Origin: Saprospiraceae bacterium
Lineage (GTDB): Bacteria > Bacteroidota > Bacteroidia > Chitinophagales > Saprospiraceae
Assembly (NCBI GenBank): GCA_027488855.1
Contig: JAIYAV010000021.1
Coordinates: 17,755 to 81,754 of the forward strand
Direction of reading: 5' to 3'
Length of the DNA stretch: 64,000 bases
Shown: positions 26,450-35,931 of the stretch, piece by piece
How positions within the stretch are numbered: position 1 is the first letter of the stretch
Layout of the letters: each line of letters opens with the position of its first letter
Notes under the pieces: model-generated
Told to the model about the DNA's origin: nothing
The model's database searches: none
What the model saw: the letters and a program-made list of their open reading frames with translations, nothing else
Made by a program: the position numbers and the translations under genes

Positions 26450-26609
26450 GTCTTTATTTTTTTTGATGATGATTCAAAAGTAAAAGCTCCTGGTCTACCA
26501 AAAAAGTAAGTGTGCTTTGCGAGGGATTCCGTGTGGGGAAATAGTCGATTGCTGTGTTTAGCGATCGGGTGAAAGGAAAGATAAGATTTGCCCAAAGCCT
26601 AAATCTTCG

Positions 26610-26617
26610 TAAATTTG
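26610..26617 (+). promoter_or_regulatory. -7 box (TAAATTTG) of acyltransferase gene
   Basis: A TAnnTTTG match 45 nt before the ATG at 26662. It supports the shorter start, because the 36 upstream codons would include the promoter itself. Confidence 0.45.
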
Positions 26618-26661
26618 CCGGGCTTAAAATTTTAAACCTATTCCCCATCAAAAGAAATCCA

Positions 26662-27798
26662 ATGTCAGAAACACCCTACCGCCTCGAACCCTTTCGCGAC
26701 GATGAAATAGAAGCCGCTATTGCTGAGCTGTTTAGTTATCCGGCCTTTACCGAAGGTATGAAGCTGTTTTTGCCGGAACCGTTGTTACAGCAGGTCATGC
26801 ACATGAAAGACCAGGTGCACACCGCCGCTGATTTTCAAACCAAAATTGTAGCGCCTTTTCTCAAGGTGATTGAAAAGATCAGCATCGCGGCCCTCAGCGC
26901 TAGTGGGTTTGAACACTTGAATCCCAATGAGCGCTACCTCTTCATTTCTAACCACCGCGACATTGTGCTGGATTCCGCTTTTTTGAACATTGTGTTGCAT
27001 GAGAATGGCTTTGACACCAGTCAGATTGCCATTGGCGACAATTTGATGATGCACCGGATTTCGGAGTTGTTGTTTCGGATCAACAAAAGTTTTGTGGTCC
27101 GCAGAACCGGAACCGCCCGGGAATTGTACAGTTCTTCCCTACAAATGTCTACGTACATCCACAAACTCATCACTGAAAAGATCGATTCGGTTTGGATTGC
27201 CCAGCGGGAAGGCCGCGCCAAGGATGGCAACGACCGCACCCAGGTTGGTCTGCTGACCATGTTGAGTTTGAGTGGAAAAAAAGACCTCAAGCAGCATTTT
27301 CAAAACCTCAACATCATCCCCGTCGCCATCTCTTACGAATATGACCCCTGTGGCTTACTCAAAACCCAGGAATACCTGAACAGACTGGCCGATCCTGAAT
27401 TCAAAAAATCTTTCAAACAGGATGTGGAATACATGCTGTTGGGTATCAAGGGGCAAAAAGGTCGGGTGCACTTCCATTTTGGGGAGTTGCTCAATGATCA
27501 ACTGGAAGCTTTAGGCGAAGCAGACAACAGCAAAAAGCAGTTGGAAATGCTGGCGGAAATGATCGATCAGTCGATTCACCAAAATTATCACTTGTGGCCA
27601 ATCAATTACATCGCGCACGATTTGTTGACCAATTCAATCACTTATCAAGCACACTATAGCGTTGAAGAAATGGAATGGCACATCCGATTTTTTGAAGAAC
27701 AAGAATGGAAACTGCAAAATGATACACCAGGTGTTGGGCGGAAGTATTTATTAGAAATGTACGCCAATCCACTGATCAATGCAAATAGCTATCAGTAG
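26662..27798 (+). CDS. PlsC-domain glycerolipid acyltransferase-like protein
   Basis: A 378-residue soluble or peripheral protein. The acyltransferase box I is present as NHRDIVLD (H-x4-D, about residues 94-101); VVRRTG and WIAQREGRAKDGND serve as the downstream boxes. The size and C-terminal extension fit the Bacteroidota family annotated as 1-acyl-sn-glycerol-3-phosphate or glycerol acyltransferase. It should transfer acyl chains in phospholipid or aminolipid synthesis; the acceptor is not determinable. It is convergent with ftsE. Confidence 0.8.
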   Translation: MSETPYRLEPFRDDEIEAAIAELFSYPAFTEGMKLFLPEPLLQQVMHMKDQVHTAADFQTKIVAPFLKVIEKISIAALSASGFEHLNPNERYLFISNHRDIVLDSAFLNIVLHENGFDTSQIAIGDNLMMHRISELLFRINKSFVVRRTGTARELYSSSLQMSTYIHKLITEKIDSVWIAQREGRAKDGNDRTQVGLLTMLSLSGKKDLKQHFQNLNIIPVAISYEYDPCGLLKTQEYLNRLADPEFKKSFKQDVEYMLLGIKGQKGRVHFHFGELLNDQLEALGEADNSKKQLEMLAEMIDQSIHQNYHLWPINYIAHDLLTNSITYQAHYSVEEMEWHIRFFEEQEWKLQNDTPGVGRKYLLEMYANPLINANSYQ

Positions 27799-27823
27799 GA
27801 GTGGTTAAACCCAGATCAAGAGC

Positions 27824-28510
27824 CTACAAACTTATCTCCTGATCATCAAAAATCCTCCCATTCAAACAGCGAATAATCCGCGCCGGGAAATTCTCCAGGA
27901 TACGGTAGTCGTGCGTTGCAAAAAGCACCGCCGCGTTATTCTGTTTCGACAAGTTGCGCATGAGGAGCAGGATTTCATCCGAAGTTTCGGGATCGAGGTT
28001 TCCGGTAGGTTCATCGGCGAGGATGATGGCAGGCGTGTTGAGCAAGGCTCGGGCAATCACTACGCGCTGTTGTTCTCCACCCGAAAGTTGATGCGGCATT
28101 TTGAGTTGTTGGCCAGCCAGGCCGACTTGTTGCAAAACCAACTCGATCCGTGCCTGGATTTCGGCACGTTTGACCCAGCCCGTTGCTTTGAGGGTAAACT
28201 GCAGGTTGTCGAATACACTGCGGTCATTGAGCAGGTTGAAATCCTGAAACACAATGCCCAATTTGCGGCGCAAGAGCGGAATGCTATTCCGATCCAATTT
28301 GGCCAAGTCATGTCCGGCCACCTCACCACGTCCATGCGTAAGTGGCAATGCGCCGTACAAGGTTTTGAGCAGACTGGATTTTCCACTCCCCGTTTTGCCA
28401 ATCAAATAGGTGAACTCACCCGCGTTGATGCGCAGATTCACCCCATTGAGCACTTCCTGGGTGCCTTGTTTGATGTTGACGTCCTGTAGCCTGACAATGT
28501 TGTTGCTCAT
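27824..28510 (-). CDS. ftsE: FtsE-like ABC transporter ATPase
   Basis: A 228-residue ABC ATPase with Walker [10 protein letters not shown], signature LSGGEQQR, Walker [13 protein letters not shown] and switch His in FATHDYR. Length and lack of extensions fit FtsE, which with FtsX couples division to peptidoglycan hydrolase activation; MacB/LolD-type ATPases look similar. No FtsX is adjacent, as is usual in Bacteroidota; the DUF3098 gene at 62048, often next to ftsX, is far away. The start at 28510 (MSNNIV) is preferred over the ATG three codons earlier. Confidence 0.75.
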   Translation of the reverse strand: MSNNIVRLQDVNIKQGTQEVLNGVNLRINAGEFTYLIGKTGSGKSSLLKTLYGALPLTHGRGEVAGHDLAKLDRNSIPLLRRKLGIVFQDFNLLNDRSVFDNLQFTLKATGWVKRAEIQARIELVLQQVGLAGQQLKMPHQLSGGEQQRVVIARALLNTPAIILADEPTGNLDPETSDEILLLMRNLSKQNNAAVLFATHDYRILENFPARIIRCLNGRIFDDQEISL

Positions 28511-28622
28511 AATGGGCAAATCTACAATTTAGAATCGTTCAATTTTACAAAAAGCCGACAAAGATCAAGACCTAATCCCAGATTTTGCTGTTTTAAAAGT
28601 GAAAAAGCAAGGGAAAGCGAAT

Positions 28623-28630
28623 TACCTTTG
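28623..28630 (+). promoter_or_regulatory. -7 box (TACCTTTG) upstream of ccmE
   Basis: An exact TAnnTTTG match in the divergent gap between ftsE and ccmE. It implies a leader of about 100 nt before the ccmE ATG. Confidence 0.5.
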
Positions 28631-28737
28631 CCAAATTCTGAGGCAGCTATGCAACACTGGAAGCAATTGCTGCGTCAAAACGAATGATGCTGACACAGTA
28701 TCTCTAAGAACAACAGTATTTTTTAACAAGATACATT

Positions 28738-29136
28738 ATGAAGCGGATCTATCTCATCGCTGGTATTATGGTGGCCATTGCCATCCTGCTGTTTGTCAAT
28801 TCAGGCAAAGACATGACCACTTACGGTTCTTTTGCCGATGCCAACAGCAGCACGAAAAAAATCAAAATTGTAGGGAAGTTGGCCAAAAACAAACCGATGG
28901 TTTATGACCCAGCTAAAGACCCCAACCATTTCAGCTTTTTCATCAAAGACAACAATGGTGAAGAGCAAAAAGTGGTGCTGCTGAAAGCCAAACCTCAAGA
29001 CTTCGAAATGTCGGAGCAAATTGTAGTGACTGGCCGCATGAAAGAAGGGGTCTTTGTCGCCACCGATTTATTGATGAAATGTCCTTCCAAATACAAGGAC
29101 GAAGAAATTGCCATTAAGACCAAACAGAACGGGTAA
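28738..29136 (+). CDS. ccmE: CcmE heme chaperone, CXXXY type
   Basis: A 132-residue protein with one N-terminal membrane anchor (residues 4-21) and an OB-fold body (KIKIVGKLAKNK ... EQIVVTGRMKEGVFVATDLLMK, in two parts). Classical CcmE binds heme through His in HxxxY; here the site reads Cys115-Pro-Ser-Lys-Tyr119, the CxxxY variant described for system I* in archaea and Desulfovibrio. It delivers heme to CcmF for attachment to apocytochrome c. It is followed by ccmF with a 5-bp gap. Confidence 0.85.
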   Translation: MKRIYLIAGIMVAIAILLFVNSGKDMTTYGSFADANSSTKKIKIVGKLAKNKPMVYDPAKDPNHFSFFIKDNNGEEQKVVLLKAKPQDFEMSEQIVVTGRMKEGVFVATDLLMKCPSKYKDEEIAIKTKQNG

Positions 29137-29141
29137 ACAAG

Positions 29142-32015
29142 ATGGAAAAAATCCAATACATTGGCGAAACCCTTCTGCCCGGCCAGATTGGGCAAATGGG
29201 AGTTTTGCTGGCATTTGTAGGCGCTTTGTTGTCGATGGTAGCTTATTGGTTTGCCACCCAACGGAGGGAAAGTACTGATTATGAAAGCTGGCGCAACATT
29301 GGTCGTTATGCCTTTTTAACCCACGGGTTGGGCGTTTTTGCCGTGATCGGGTCCTTATTGTATGCCATGATCAATCAATTGTACGAATACCAGTACGTCC
29401 AGGCCCACGTTTCGGAAGAATTGCCGATGAAGTTCATCTTTTCGGCTTTGTGGGAAGGGCAGGAAGGCAGCTTTTTGCTCTGGATGTTTTGGCATGTGTT
29501 GCTCGGCTTTGTACTTTTATTCAAAGGCAAATCCTGGGAAACGTCTACACTTACCGTCATTGCAGCCATTCAGGCGGTGTTGGCCACGATGATTCTGGGC
29601 ATTTACATCGGCTTTGGGGACGAACCCTCCAAGTTTGGTAGCAATCCCATGTTGCTCTTGCGCCAAACGATCGATGCCCCCATTTTTGCACAGGCTGACT
29701 ATTTGAAGCTAATCAAAGGCAATGGCTTGAATCCAGCATTGCAAAACTACTGGATGACCATTCACCCACCTACCTTGTTTCTTGGTTTTGCGTCAACTGC
29801 GGTTCCTTTCGCTTTTGCAATTGCGGGTTTGTGGACAAAACGGCATACGGAATGGTTAAAACCTGCGCTGCCTTGGGCCTTGTTTTGTGGTTCTATCCTC
29901 GGTATCGGTATCCTGATGGGTTCGGCCTGGGCTTACGAAGCGCTCAACTTTGGTGGTTTTTGGGCTTGGGATCCGGTGGAAAACACATCATTGGTACCCT
30001 GGTTGCTCATCGTTGCTGGAGTACACACCAACTTGATTTCGAAAGCCACCGGACATTCGGTGCGCAGTTCTTATATTTTTTACCTGCTGGGCTTTTTGCT
30101 GGTGGTATATTCCACCTTCCTGACCCGCAGTGGGGTTTTGGGTGAAACTTCTGTTCATGCCTTTACCGAAATGGGCCTCGAAAGCCAATTGATCCTGTTT
30201 ATTTCTGTCTTCACTTTGGCAGGTTTGGGGCTGATGATTTGGCGTTGGCGGGGAATTCCTCACCCAAAATCGGAAGAGCACACCACTTCCAAGGAGTTCT
30301 GGATGTTCATCGGCACCTTGATTTTGTTGTTTTCGGCAGTGCTGATTACGGGCTCGACTTCTTTGCCTGTCTACAACAAAATCATGCAGGTTTTTAACCC
30401 AGCTTTTGAAGGTAAGGTCATCACTGAGCCCGTTGCACACTTCAACAAGTACCAGCTCTGGATTGCGGTGTTCATCGGTTATTTCTCCGGCTTTGCTCAG
30501 TTCCTGCGCTTTCGGGAAAACAACTGGAGCAAAAATGCCTTGCGTTTTGCCATCCATTTGGGGGGTGGACTGGGAATTGCAGGCCTATTGACCTACTTGA
30601 GCTCCCTCTTGATCGAATTGCACACCTGGCAGTATACCTTGCTGACCTTCAGTGCGTATTTCACCATCGTCAGCAACCTTGATTATTTGATCACCCACCT
30701 GCGGGGCAAGCTCAAAATAGCCGGATCCGCCTTTTCTCACATTGGCTTCGGTTTGATGATCATAGGCATCATGGCCTCGGGGGTAAACCGCAAGATCATC
30801 TCTTCCAACGCCTTTTTGATGGATGGTTTGATTGCGGGTGGCGATGAAGAAATGAGCAAAAAGAACATCACCCTGTTCCGCAACGTGCCCACCATGATGC
30901 AGGACTACCTGGTGACCTATAAAAAGGATACGCTGGATCATTTTACCCGAACTTACACGGTGAACTACCAGCGCAAAAACAAAAAAGGGAAACTGGTGGA
31001 AGATTTCAACCTCTACCCCACCATCCTCTACGATAAATCCTTTACCAAAATTGCCACCTCCAACCCGGATACGCGGCATTATGTGCTCAAGGATGTATTT
31101 ACCCACATCAGTGCCTTGCCGGAAGTGGAGCAGAATTTTGAGCTCAAAAAACAGCGCGAAGAGGAACTGAAATACAAAGCGCTGAACTTAGAACAAGGCC
31201 GGACTCAACTCCTGCACGATACCCTGGATGTGGAAAATCAGGACACGGTATTTCGCCGTACTTTCCAGATTAGTCTGGAGTCGATCAGCCGCAATCCGGT
31301 ACACCATGAATACAAACCCGAACCAGGCGACCTCGCCTTTAGTACCAAACTCAAAGTGCGCCGCAGCGACGACGACAGTGTGTATTACGCCAATCCAGTC
31401 ATCCTACTGCGCGGGCAACTGATCTACACTTACCCCGATCAAATCGATGACCTGAGTGCCAAGTTCAAAATTGGCCAGGACGCCATTGAAAAGGTATTTG
31501 CACTGGACAACCAGCTCAAATATGAAAACATCAATTTGCGCCAAGGTGACCTAGGGAAGTGGCAAGACTTAAAAATCAAGTTTACCGGTTTCAATAAGGC
31601 CCCCGAACATCCAGATTACAGCCGCAAAGAAGGTGACCTGGCCGTGGGTGCCAAACTGGACATCACTGCGCCAAATGGTAAAACCTACCATGCCGAACCG
31701 ATCTTCCTGATTCGGGATCAACAGCCATTGAACGTCAAGGTAGAAGTGTCTGAATTGGGCTTGCACGTGCGCTTCCCCTTGCTTGATCCGGGCAAAGAAA
31801 CGATTCAATTGATGTTGGCCAAAAGCAGCACGCCAAGCAGCATTCCAGTTGAGGTGGCTACCGATTCGTTGCCTTCAAACTACATTGTGCTGGAAGCGAT
31901 GGAGTTCCCGGGGATCAATGTATTCTGGTTTGGTACCTTGTTGATGATGTTTGGCTTGGGCTTCAGCATCTGGAACCGGATGAGCACTCGGCGCAGCGGA
32001 GAATCTTTAGTTTAA
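29142..32015 (+). CDS. ccmF: CcmF-type cytochrome c heme lyase subunit
   Basis: A 957-residue polytopic protein with the tryptophan-rich WWD signature GGFWAWDPVENTSLVPWL (about 270-288) and flanking histidines (TIHPPTLFLG; TGHSVRSS). A large soluble region (about 560-920) lies between the last membrane helices and is longer than in E. coli CcmF, a Bacteroidota feature. It ligates heme from CcmE onto CXXCH motifs on the outer side of the inner membrane. It is in an operon with ccmE; ccmA-D and ccmG/H are not in the window. The stop is followed by a perfect 40-bp inverted repeat. Confidence 0.92.
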   Translation: MEKIQYIGETLLPGQIGQMGVLLAFVGALLSMVAYWFATQRRESTDYESWRNIGRYAFLTHGLGVFAVIGSLLYAMINQLYEYQYVQAHVSEELPMKFIFSALWEGQEGSFLLWMFWHVLLGFVLLFKGKSWETSTLTVIAAIQAVLATMILGIYIGFGDEPSKFGSNPMLLLRQTIDAPIFAQADYLKLIKGNGLNPALQNYWMTIHPPTLFLGFASTAVPFAFAIAGLWTKRHTEWLKPALPWALFCGSILGIGILMGSAWAYEALNFGGFWAWDPVENTSLVPWLLIVAGVHTNLISKATGHSVRSSYIFYLLGFLLVVYSTFLTRSGVLGETSVHAFTEMGLESQLILFISVFTLAGLGLMIWRWRGIPHPKSEEHTTSKEFWMFIGTLILLFSAVLITGSTSLPVYNKIMQVFNPAFEGKVITEPVAHFNKYQLWIAVFIGYFSGFAQFLRFRENNWSKNALRFAIHLGGGLGIAGLLTYLSSLLIELHTWQYTLLTFSAYFTIVSNLDYLITHLRGKLKIAGSAFSHIGFGLMIIGIMASGVNRKIISSNAFLMDGLIAGGDEEMSKKNITLFRNVPTMMQDYLVTYKKDTLDHFTRTYTVNYQRKNKKGKLVEDFNLYPTILYDKSFTKIATSNPDTRHYVLKDVFTHISALPEVEQNFELKKQREEELKYKALNLEQGRTQLLHDTLDVENQDTVFRRTFQISLESISRNPVHHEYKPEPGDLAFSTKLKVRRSDDDSVYYANPVILLRGQLIYTYPDQIDDLSAKFKIGQDAIEKVFALDNQLKYENINLRQGDLGKWQDLKIKFTGFNKAPEHPDYSRKEGDLAVGAKLDITAPNGKTYHAEPIFLIRDQQPLNVKVEVSELGLHVRFPLLDPGKETIQLMLAKSSTPSSIPVEVATDSLPSNYIVLEAMEFPGINVFWFGTLLMMFGLGFSIWNRMSTRRSGESLV

Positions 32016-32042
32016 CTTACATAAACTTTTAGGCGCATCATT

Positions 32043-32151
32043 TCTAAGGTGCCCTAAGGTGTCTAAGGTGGTTCAATAAAAATGTCGCTTTGGTTTTCAG
32101 CACCTAGCTAGTTTTTATTGAACCACCTTAGACACCTTAGGGCACCTTAGA
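32043..32151. repeat. perfect 40-bp inverted repeat after ccmF
   Basis: Arms 32043-32082 and 32112-32151 are exact reverse complements; the loop is 29 nt. The arm consists of three CTAAGGTG-type words plus a TTCAATAAAAA tail. It starts 27 nt after the ccmF stop, ahead of a plus-strand gene, so it is likely a strong terminator. Confidence 0.85.
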
Positions 32152-32211
32152 TTGTATATGCTTGACAGGATTGCTTGAGCATAAGCAGCAAAGCTGCACT
32201 AACTCCAACTT

Positions 32212-32982
32212 GTGATTCAAACCATCAGCATCGTAGGCGCAGGCAAAGTCGCCACGCACCTCAGTAAAAGACTCCAGGCATGTGGCCTGCACATCCGTCA
32301 AATCTACAGCCGACAATTGGAAGACGCCCATGAGCTGGCGAAAGCCGTCAATGCCCAAGGCATCAATCGTTGGGCAGATTTACAATTTTCGGGGCTGGAT
32401 TTGCTCATCATTGCGGTCAAAGACCAGGCCATTCCCGAAGTTGCACAGCATTTAAGTGCCCTTCCCTCCCACGCTACGCTCATTGTGCACACCTCTGGCA
32501 GCAGCCCACTGAGTTGGTTGAATACCCTGCCACGTCGTGGAATATTTTATCCTTTACAAAGTTTTTCACCCGGTCGGGAACCGGATTTTAATCAAATTCC
32601 CATCTGTGTGGAGGCTACCAATCCAGCGGATCAAAAGCTTTTGCTCGAATTGGGCCAGCGCATCAGCCAAAAAGTACAGATTACCAGCGAAGCTGATCGG
32701 CGTAGCCTTCACCTTGCCGCCATTTTTGTCAACAACTTCGTCAATCATTTGTACCAAATTGCGGCGGAGATTTTGGCCGAACGCCAATTGCCTTTTGATT
32801 TGTTGTTGCCCCTGATTCAAGAAACGGCGGCCAAAATCCAAGGCCATGACCCAGTCGAAATGCAAACGGGTCCCGCTTTACGCGGAGACCGGGCTACGAT
32901 TGAGCGACACCTGGATATGTTGGAAGAACATCCAGAGTGGCGGGAATTGTATGGGGTATTTACGGCATTGATTAGGGCGTAA
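32212..32982 (+). CDS. Rossmann-like / DUF2520 protein
   Basis: A 256-residue protein starting at a GTG (no ATG is near). N-terminal Rossmann domain with ISIVGAGKVATHL (residues 5-17) and LIVHTSGSSPL; the C-terminal helical DUF2520 domain begins near FYPLQSFSPG and contains NNFVNHLY. The build matches NADP-dependent oxidoreductases related to pyrroline-5-carboxylate reductase and 6-phosphogluconate dehydrogenase. The reaction is unknown. It is common as a single gene in Bacteroidota. Confidence 0.85.
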   Translation: MIQTISIVGAGKVATHLSKRLQACGLHIRQIYSRQLEDAHELAKAVNAQGINRWADLQFSGLDLLIIAVKDQAIPEVAQHLSALPSHATLIVHTSGSSPLSWLNTLPRRGIFYPLQSFSPGREPDFNQIPICVEATNPADQKLLLELGQRISQKVQITSEADRRSLHLAAIFVNNFVNHLYQIAAEILAERQLPFDLLLPLIQETAAKIQGHDPVEMQTGPALRGDRATIERHLDMLEEHPEWRELYGVFTALIRA

Positions 32983-32998
32983 ACTTTTCAAGAATTTG

Positions 32999-33006
32999 TA
33001 GCTTTG
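32999..33006 (+). promoter_or_regulatory. -7 box (TAGCTTTG) of DUF2306 gene
   Basis: A TAnnTTTG match 37 nt before the ATG at 33044. Confidence 0.45.
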
Positions 33007-33043
33007 TTCTTGCTATTTTTTATCGATTAATTTCCCTATCATC

Positions 33044-33874
33044 ATGTTAGCAGAAAAACAGCAAAGTGCAAATGGCCTTAGCGCAATCCTACTCAATTGG
33101 ATGGGGACCGCGTTAGTCACCATTGTTTGGATCAGTAGTGGCTTATTTGGTTTGTATATCCTGGCTTTTTATGCCGCCGCTGCTTACCAAGGCAAGATGA
33201 ACCGCTGGAACGAAGTTTTGCCTGAGTTGTATGGTCCCAGCAGCGGCACGGCAAATGCCGGGATCGGTTTGCACTTTGCAGCCGGAGGAATTATCCTGAT
33301 TCTGGGCAGTATCCAATTGATTGATGCCATACGCAACCGTTATCCGGCCTTTCATCGTTGGGTTGGGCGAGTGTACATTCTTGCATCTGTCTTTGCAGGG
33401 CTTGGCGGTTTGAGTTTTATCTTGATCAAAGGTACCATTGGTGGCACGATGATGGATATAGGTTTTGGGCTATACGGCATTTTGATGCTACTTTGTGCCA
33501 CCGAAACTTATCGCCATGCCAGAGCTCGACGTATAGAGTTGCATCGGGCCTGGGCCTTGCGCCTTTATGCCTTGGCCATTGGTTCCTGGTTGTACCGCAT
33601 GGATTATGGCTTTTGGATTTTGTTGACCGATGGTTGGGGGCATCAAGATCACTTTAGCGGGCCTTTTGATAAGGTCATGGCTTTTTTCTTTTACCTACCC
33701 AATTTGTTGGTAGCCGAAATTTTTATTCAAAAAATCAAATCCAAAACATCGCTGGCTTTTAATCTTGTGGCGGCACTTCTGTTGCTGGCGGTCAATGGTT
33801 TTTTACTGCTGGGAACTTATTTTTTTACGAAACATTATTGGGGCCCGGCGATTTTGAACTGGATTACAGGCTGA
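33044..33874 (+). CDS. DUF2306 membrane protein
   Basis: A 276-residue protein with about eight hydrophobic segments. The sequence FHRWVGRVYILASVFAGLGGL and the later IELHRAWALRLYALAIGSWLYR (each a candidate heme- or quinone-facing His segment) match DUF2306, a predicted cytochrome b561-like membrane family without a known function. It appears monocistronic. Its stop codon overlaps the first bases of the hairpin at 33873-33908. Confidence 0.8.
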   Translation: MLAEKQQSANGLSAILLNWMGTALVTIVWISSGLFGLYILAFYAAAAYQGKMNRWNEVLPELYGPSSGTANAGIGLHFAAGGIILILGSIQLIDAIRNRYPAFHRWVGRVYILASVFAGLGGLSFILIKGTIGGTMMDIGFGLYGILMLLCATETYRHARARRIELHRAWALRLYALAIGSWLYRMDYGFWILLTDGWGHQDHFSGPFDKVMAFFFYLPNLLVAEIFIQKIKSKTSLAFNLVAALLLLAVNGFLLLGTYFFTKHYWGPAILNWITG

Positions 33875-33908
33875 GTGTAGAGACGCACAGCCGTGCGTCT
33901 CTACACTC
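33873..33908. terminator. perfect 16-bp palindrome, bidirectional terminator
   Basis: Arms 33873-33888 and 33893-33908 (GAGTGTAGAGACGCAC) with a 4-nt loop AGCC. It overlaps the DUF2306 stop codon and lies 6 bp from the convergent GH13 stop. The AGACGCA/TGCGTCT core recurs at 56752-56771, and a half site lies near 19809. Confidence 0.8.
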
Positions 33909-33914
33909 AAATAA

Positions 33915-35759
33915 TCATTTCAACTCCAATACCGTTGCTGTCTTCCCCTTCAACTCCAAACTTTTCCCCAAGTTCAAAGTCTCCCCACTCAGCACATCCA
34001 CTGCACTCGTTTTTCCTTTGATCACTTCCGCAAAATGCCCCAAATCAAGCGACTTGCTCCCCGCATTTTTATTCATCAACACCAGTACTGTTTCATTTGC
34101 AGTGTAACGCGCAAACACATATACCCCATCCTGCGGGCCAAAATGGAGGGTTTTGCCATTGTGAATCGCCGCTTTTTGCTTGCGCCAATTCAGTATTTTT
34201 TTCATAAAAGACTGAATGCGCTGTTGATCGGCACTCAAACCTTGTCCCGTAAAGGCATTCACCGCATCGCCTGCCCAACCGCCGGGGAAATCCGTGCGAA
34301 TCAGGCCATGATCACCGGGTTTTGCGCTGTTGTCGATCAATATTTCGGTGCCATAATAAATCTGGGGAATGCCTCGGATAGTCAACAAATAAGTCAAAGC
34401 CATCTGGGTGAGGTCGACATCTTTTTTCAATTGGGTAAAAATGCGATCCATATCGTGGTTGTCTCCAAAAACCATCAGGGCTTGGGGGTTGGCGTATACA
34501 AAATCGTTGGCCAGTGCTTCATACAGCTTATCAAAACCACCCCTTCCCGGCTCAGTCAAAGCTTGCATCAAGGCAGCCTGCAAAGGAAAATCCATGGGGC
34601 TTTCTAAACAACTGGTATAGCCATCGTGGTTCTTTTTGCCCTGTTGCCAATAGGCGGCAATCAGTGGATTGGTACTCCACTCCTCCCCTACGATACTGAA
34701 ATTGGGGTATTCGCGCATGATGGCGCAACTCCAGTTTTTCAAAAAGCTTTTTTCAGAATAAGGATAGGTGTCCTGGCGAATGCCTCCTAATCCGAGGGTT
34801 TCGATCCACCAAATGCTATTTTGGATCAGGTATTGGGCCAAAAAAGGATTTTGGTGGTTCATATCGGGCATATCGGGCACAAACCAGCCTTGAGTCATCA
34901 GTTTTTTGTCCACTTGCGCCGCGTAAAGGTCTTCATTGACGGTGCGGCGGTGGTTAGTAACCTGCATGGAATCGGGGTAATTGACCCAGTTTTTGAAGGG
35001 CAAATCCTCCATCCACCAGTATTTTACCCCAGAGTGATTGACAACATCGTCTTTGATGATTTTGATGCCCTTCTCTCTTGCTTTGTTCGCCAATTCTTTA
35101 TAGTCTTCCAGCGTACCGAAGCGGGGATCTACCTTATAATAGTCCGTAATGGCGTATCCGTGGTAAGACCATCTGGGCATATTGTTTTCGAGTAATGGCG
35201 TAGGCCAAATTGCCGTAAAACCCATATCCGCCAAGTAATCCAGGCTATTGATGATGCCCCGGATATCGCCTCCATGTCGAGCGTAATCTTCCTTGCGGTT
35301 GATCGTTTTTTCCAGTAAAGTATCACTTTGGTCATTACTGGGGTCTGCATTGACAAAGCGGTCGGGTGTCACCAAATAAACGACATCTTTGGAACTGAAG
35401 CCCATTTGATTTTGCGCTGCCTTGTTGCGTGGCAAAAGTGGATATTGATAGCTAACCAGTGGTGCGCCAGTTTTCCTGAAGTTGATGGCAAACTTGCCGG
35501 GTTTGGTGCCAGGTGCGATCAATAAACTAATGAAGAGGTAGTTGGGGCTATCTCCACGGTTAATGGCTTTGATGCTTACCCCTGGGTAGCTGATGCTGGG
35601 AGTCGTGCTGCCGATATTGGGGCCATGTACCAGCAACTGAAGTTCCGGATTTTTCATGCCCACCCACCAATTGGAGGGTTCAATGCGTTCAATTTGAGCG
35701 AATAAGCCCATTGCCCAGAGGCTCAACAGCCCGCTGATCATCCATTTTGATTTCAACAT
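33915..35759 (-). CDS. secreted GH13 alpha-amylase-family enzyme (cyclomaltodextrinase/neopullulanase-like)
   Basis: A 614-residue protein with signal peptide (to about residue 21). An N-terminal Ig-like domain (about 22-115) precedes a GH13 barrel with all conserved regions: DDVVNH (about 237-242), nucleophile Asp330 in GGIRQDTYPY, acid/base Glu359 in IVGEEW and Asp436 in FGDNHD. A C-terminal beta domain follows (about 530-614). The layout fits enzymes annotated as SusA-like neopullulanase or cyclomaltodextrinase, degrading alpha-glucans in the periplasm. No SusCD pair is nearby. Confidence 0.9.
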   Translation of the reverse strand: MLKSKWMISGLLSLWAMGLFAQIERIEPSNWWVGMKNPELQLLVHGPNIGSTTPSISYPGVSIKAINRGDSPNYLFISLLIAPGTKPGKFAINFRKTGAPLVSYQYPLLPRNKAAQNQMGFSSKDVVYLVTPDRFVNADPSNDQSDTLLEKTINRKEDYARHGGDIRGIINSLDYLADMGFTAIWPTPLLENNMPRWSYHGYAITDYYKVDPRFGTLEDYKELANKAREKGIKIIKDDVVNHSGVKYWWMEDLPFKNWVNYPDSMQVTNHRRTVNEDLYAAQVDKKLMTQGWFVPDMPDMNHQNPFLAQYLIQNSIWWIETLGLGGIRQDTYPYSEKSFLKNWSCAIMREYPNFSIVGEEWSTNPLIAAYWQQGKKNHDGYTSCLESPMDFPLQAALMQALTEPGRGGFDKLYEALANDFVYANPQALMVFGDNHDMDRIFTQLKKDVDLTQMALTYLLTIRGIPQIYYGTEILIDNSAKPGDHGLIRTDFPGGWAGDAVNAFTGQGLSADQQRIQSFMKKILNWRKQKAAIHNGKTLHFGPQDGVYVFARYTANETVLVLMNKNAGSKSLDLGHFAEVIKGKTSAVDVLSGETLNLGKSLELKGKTATVLELK

Positions 35760-35840
35760 TGCTAATCTGTTTAGGTCTCAATGCCGCAGCACTGAGTAAG
35801 TTTCAAGCGACAAAATAGAATAAAAAAAAATAGCCACAAA

Positions 35841-35884
35841 GACACAAAGGCACGAAGGAGCATTGCCCTTCGTGCCTTTGTGTC
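35841..35884. terminator. 18-bp inverted repeat between GH13 and dnaA
   Basis: Arms 35841-35858 and 35867-35884 (GACACAAAGGCACGAAGG) are exact complements with an 8-nt loop. The words ACAAAG/GGCACGAAGG are internally repetitive. A second small hairpin GCCC-tgaaa-GGGC lies at 35891-35903. It is placed downstream of dnaA (stop at 35932), so it probably ends dnaA transcription. Confidence 0.7.
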
Positions 35885-35931
35885 GGTTTAGCCCTGAAAG
35901 GGCGATATATCTCTTCAAAGGGTGCAGCCCT

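Noticed and set aside
28599..28907. 102-codon open frame on the plus strand overlapping ccmE
   Set aside because: It overlaps ccmE in another frame, contains the ccmE promoter box and has no coherent protein features.
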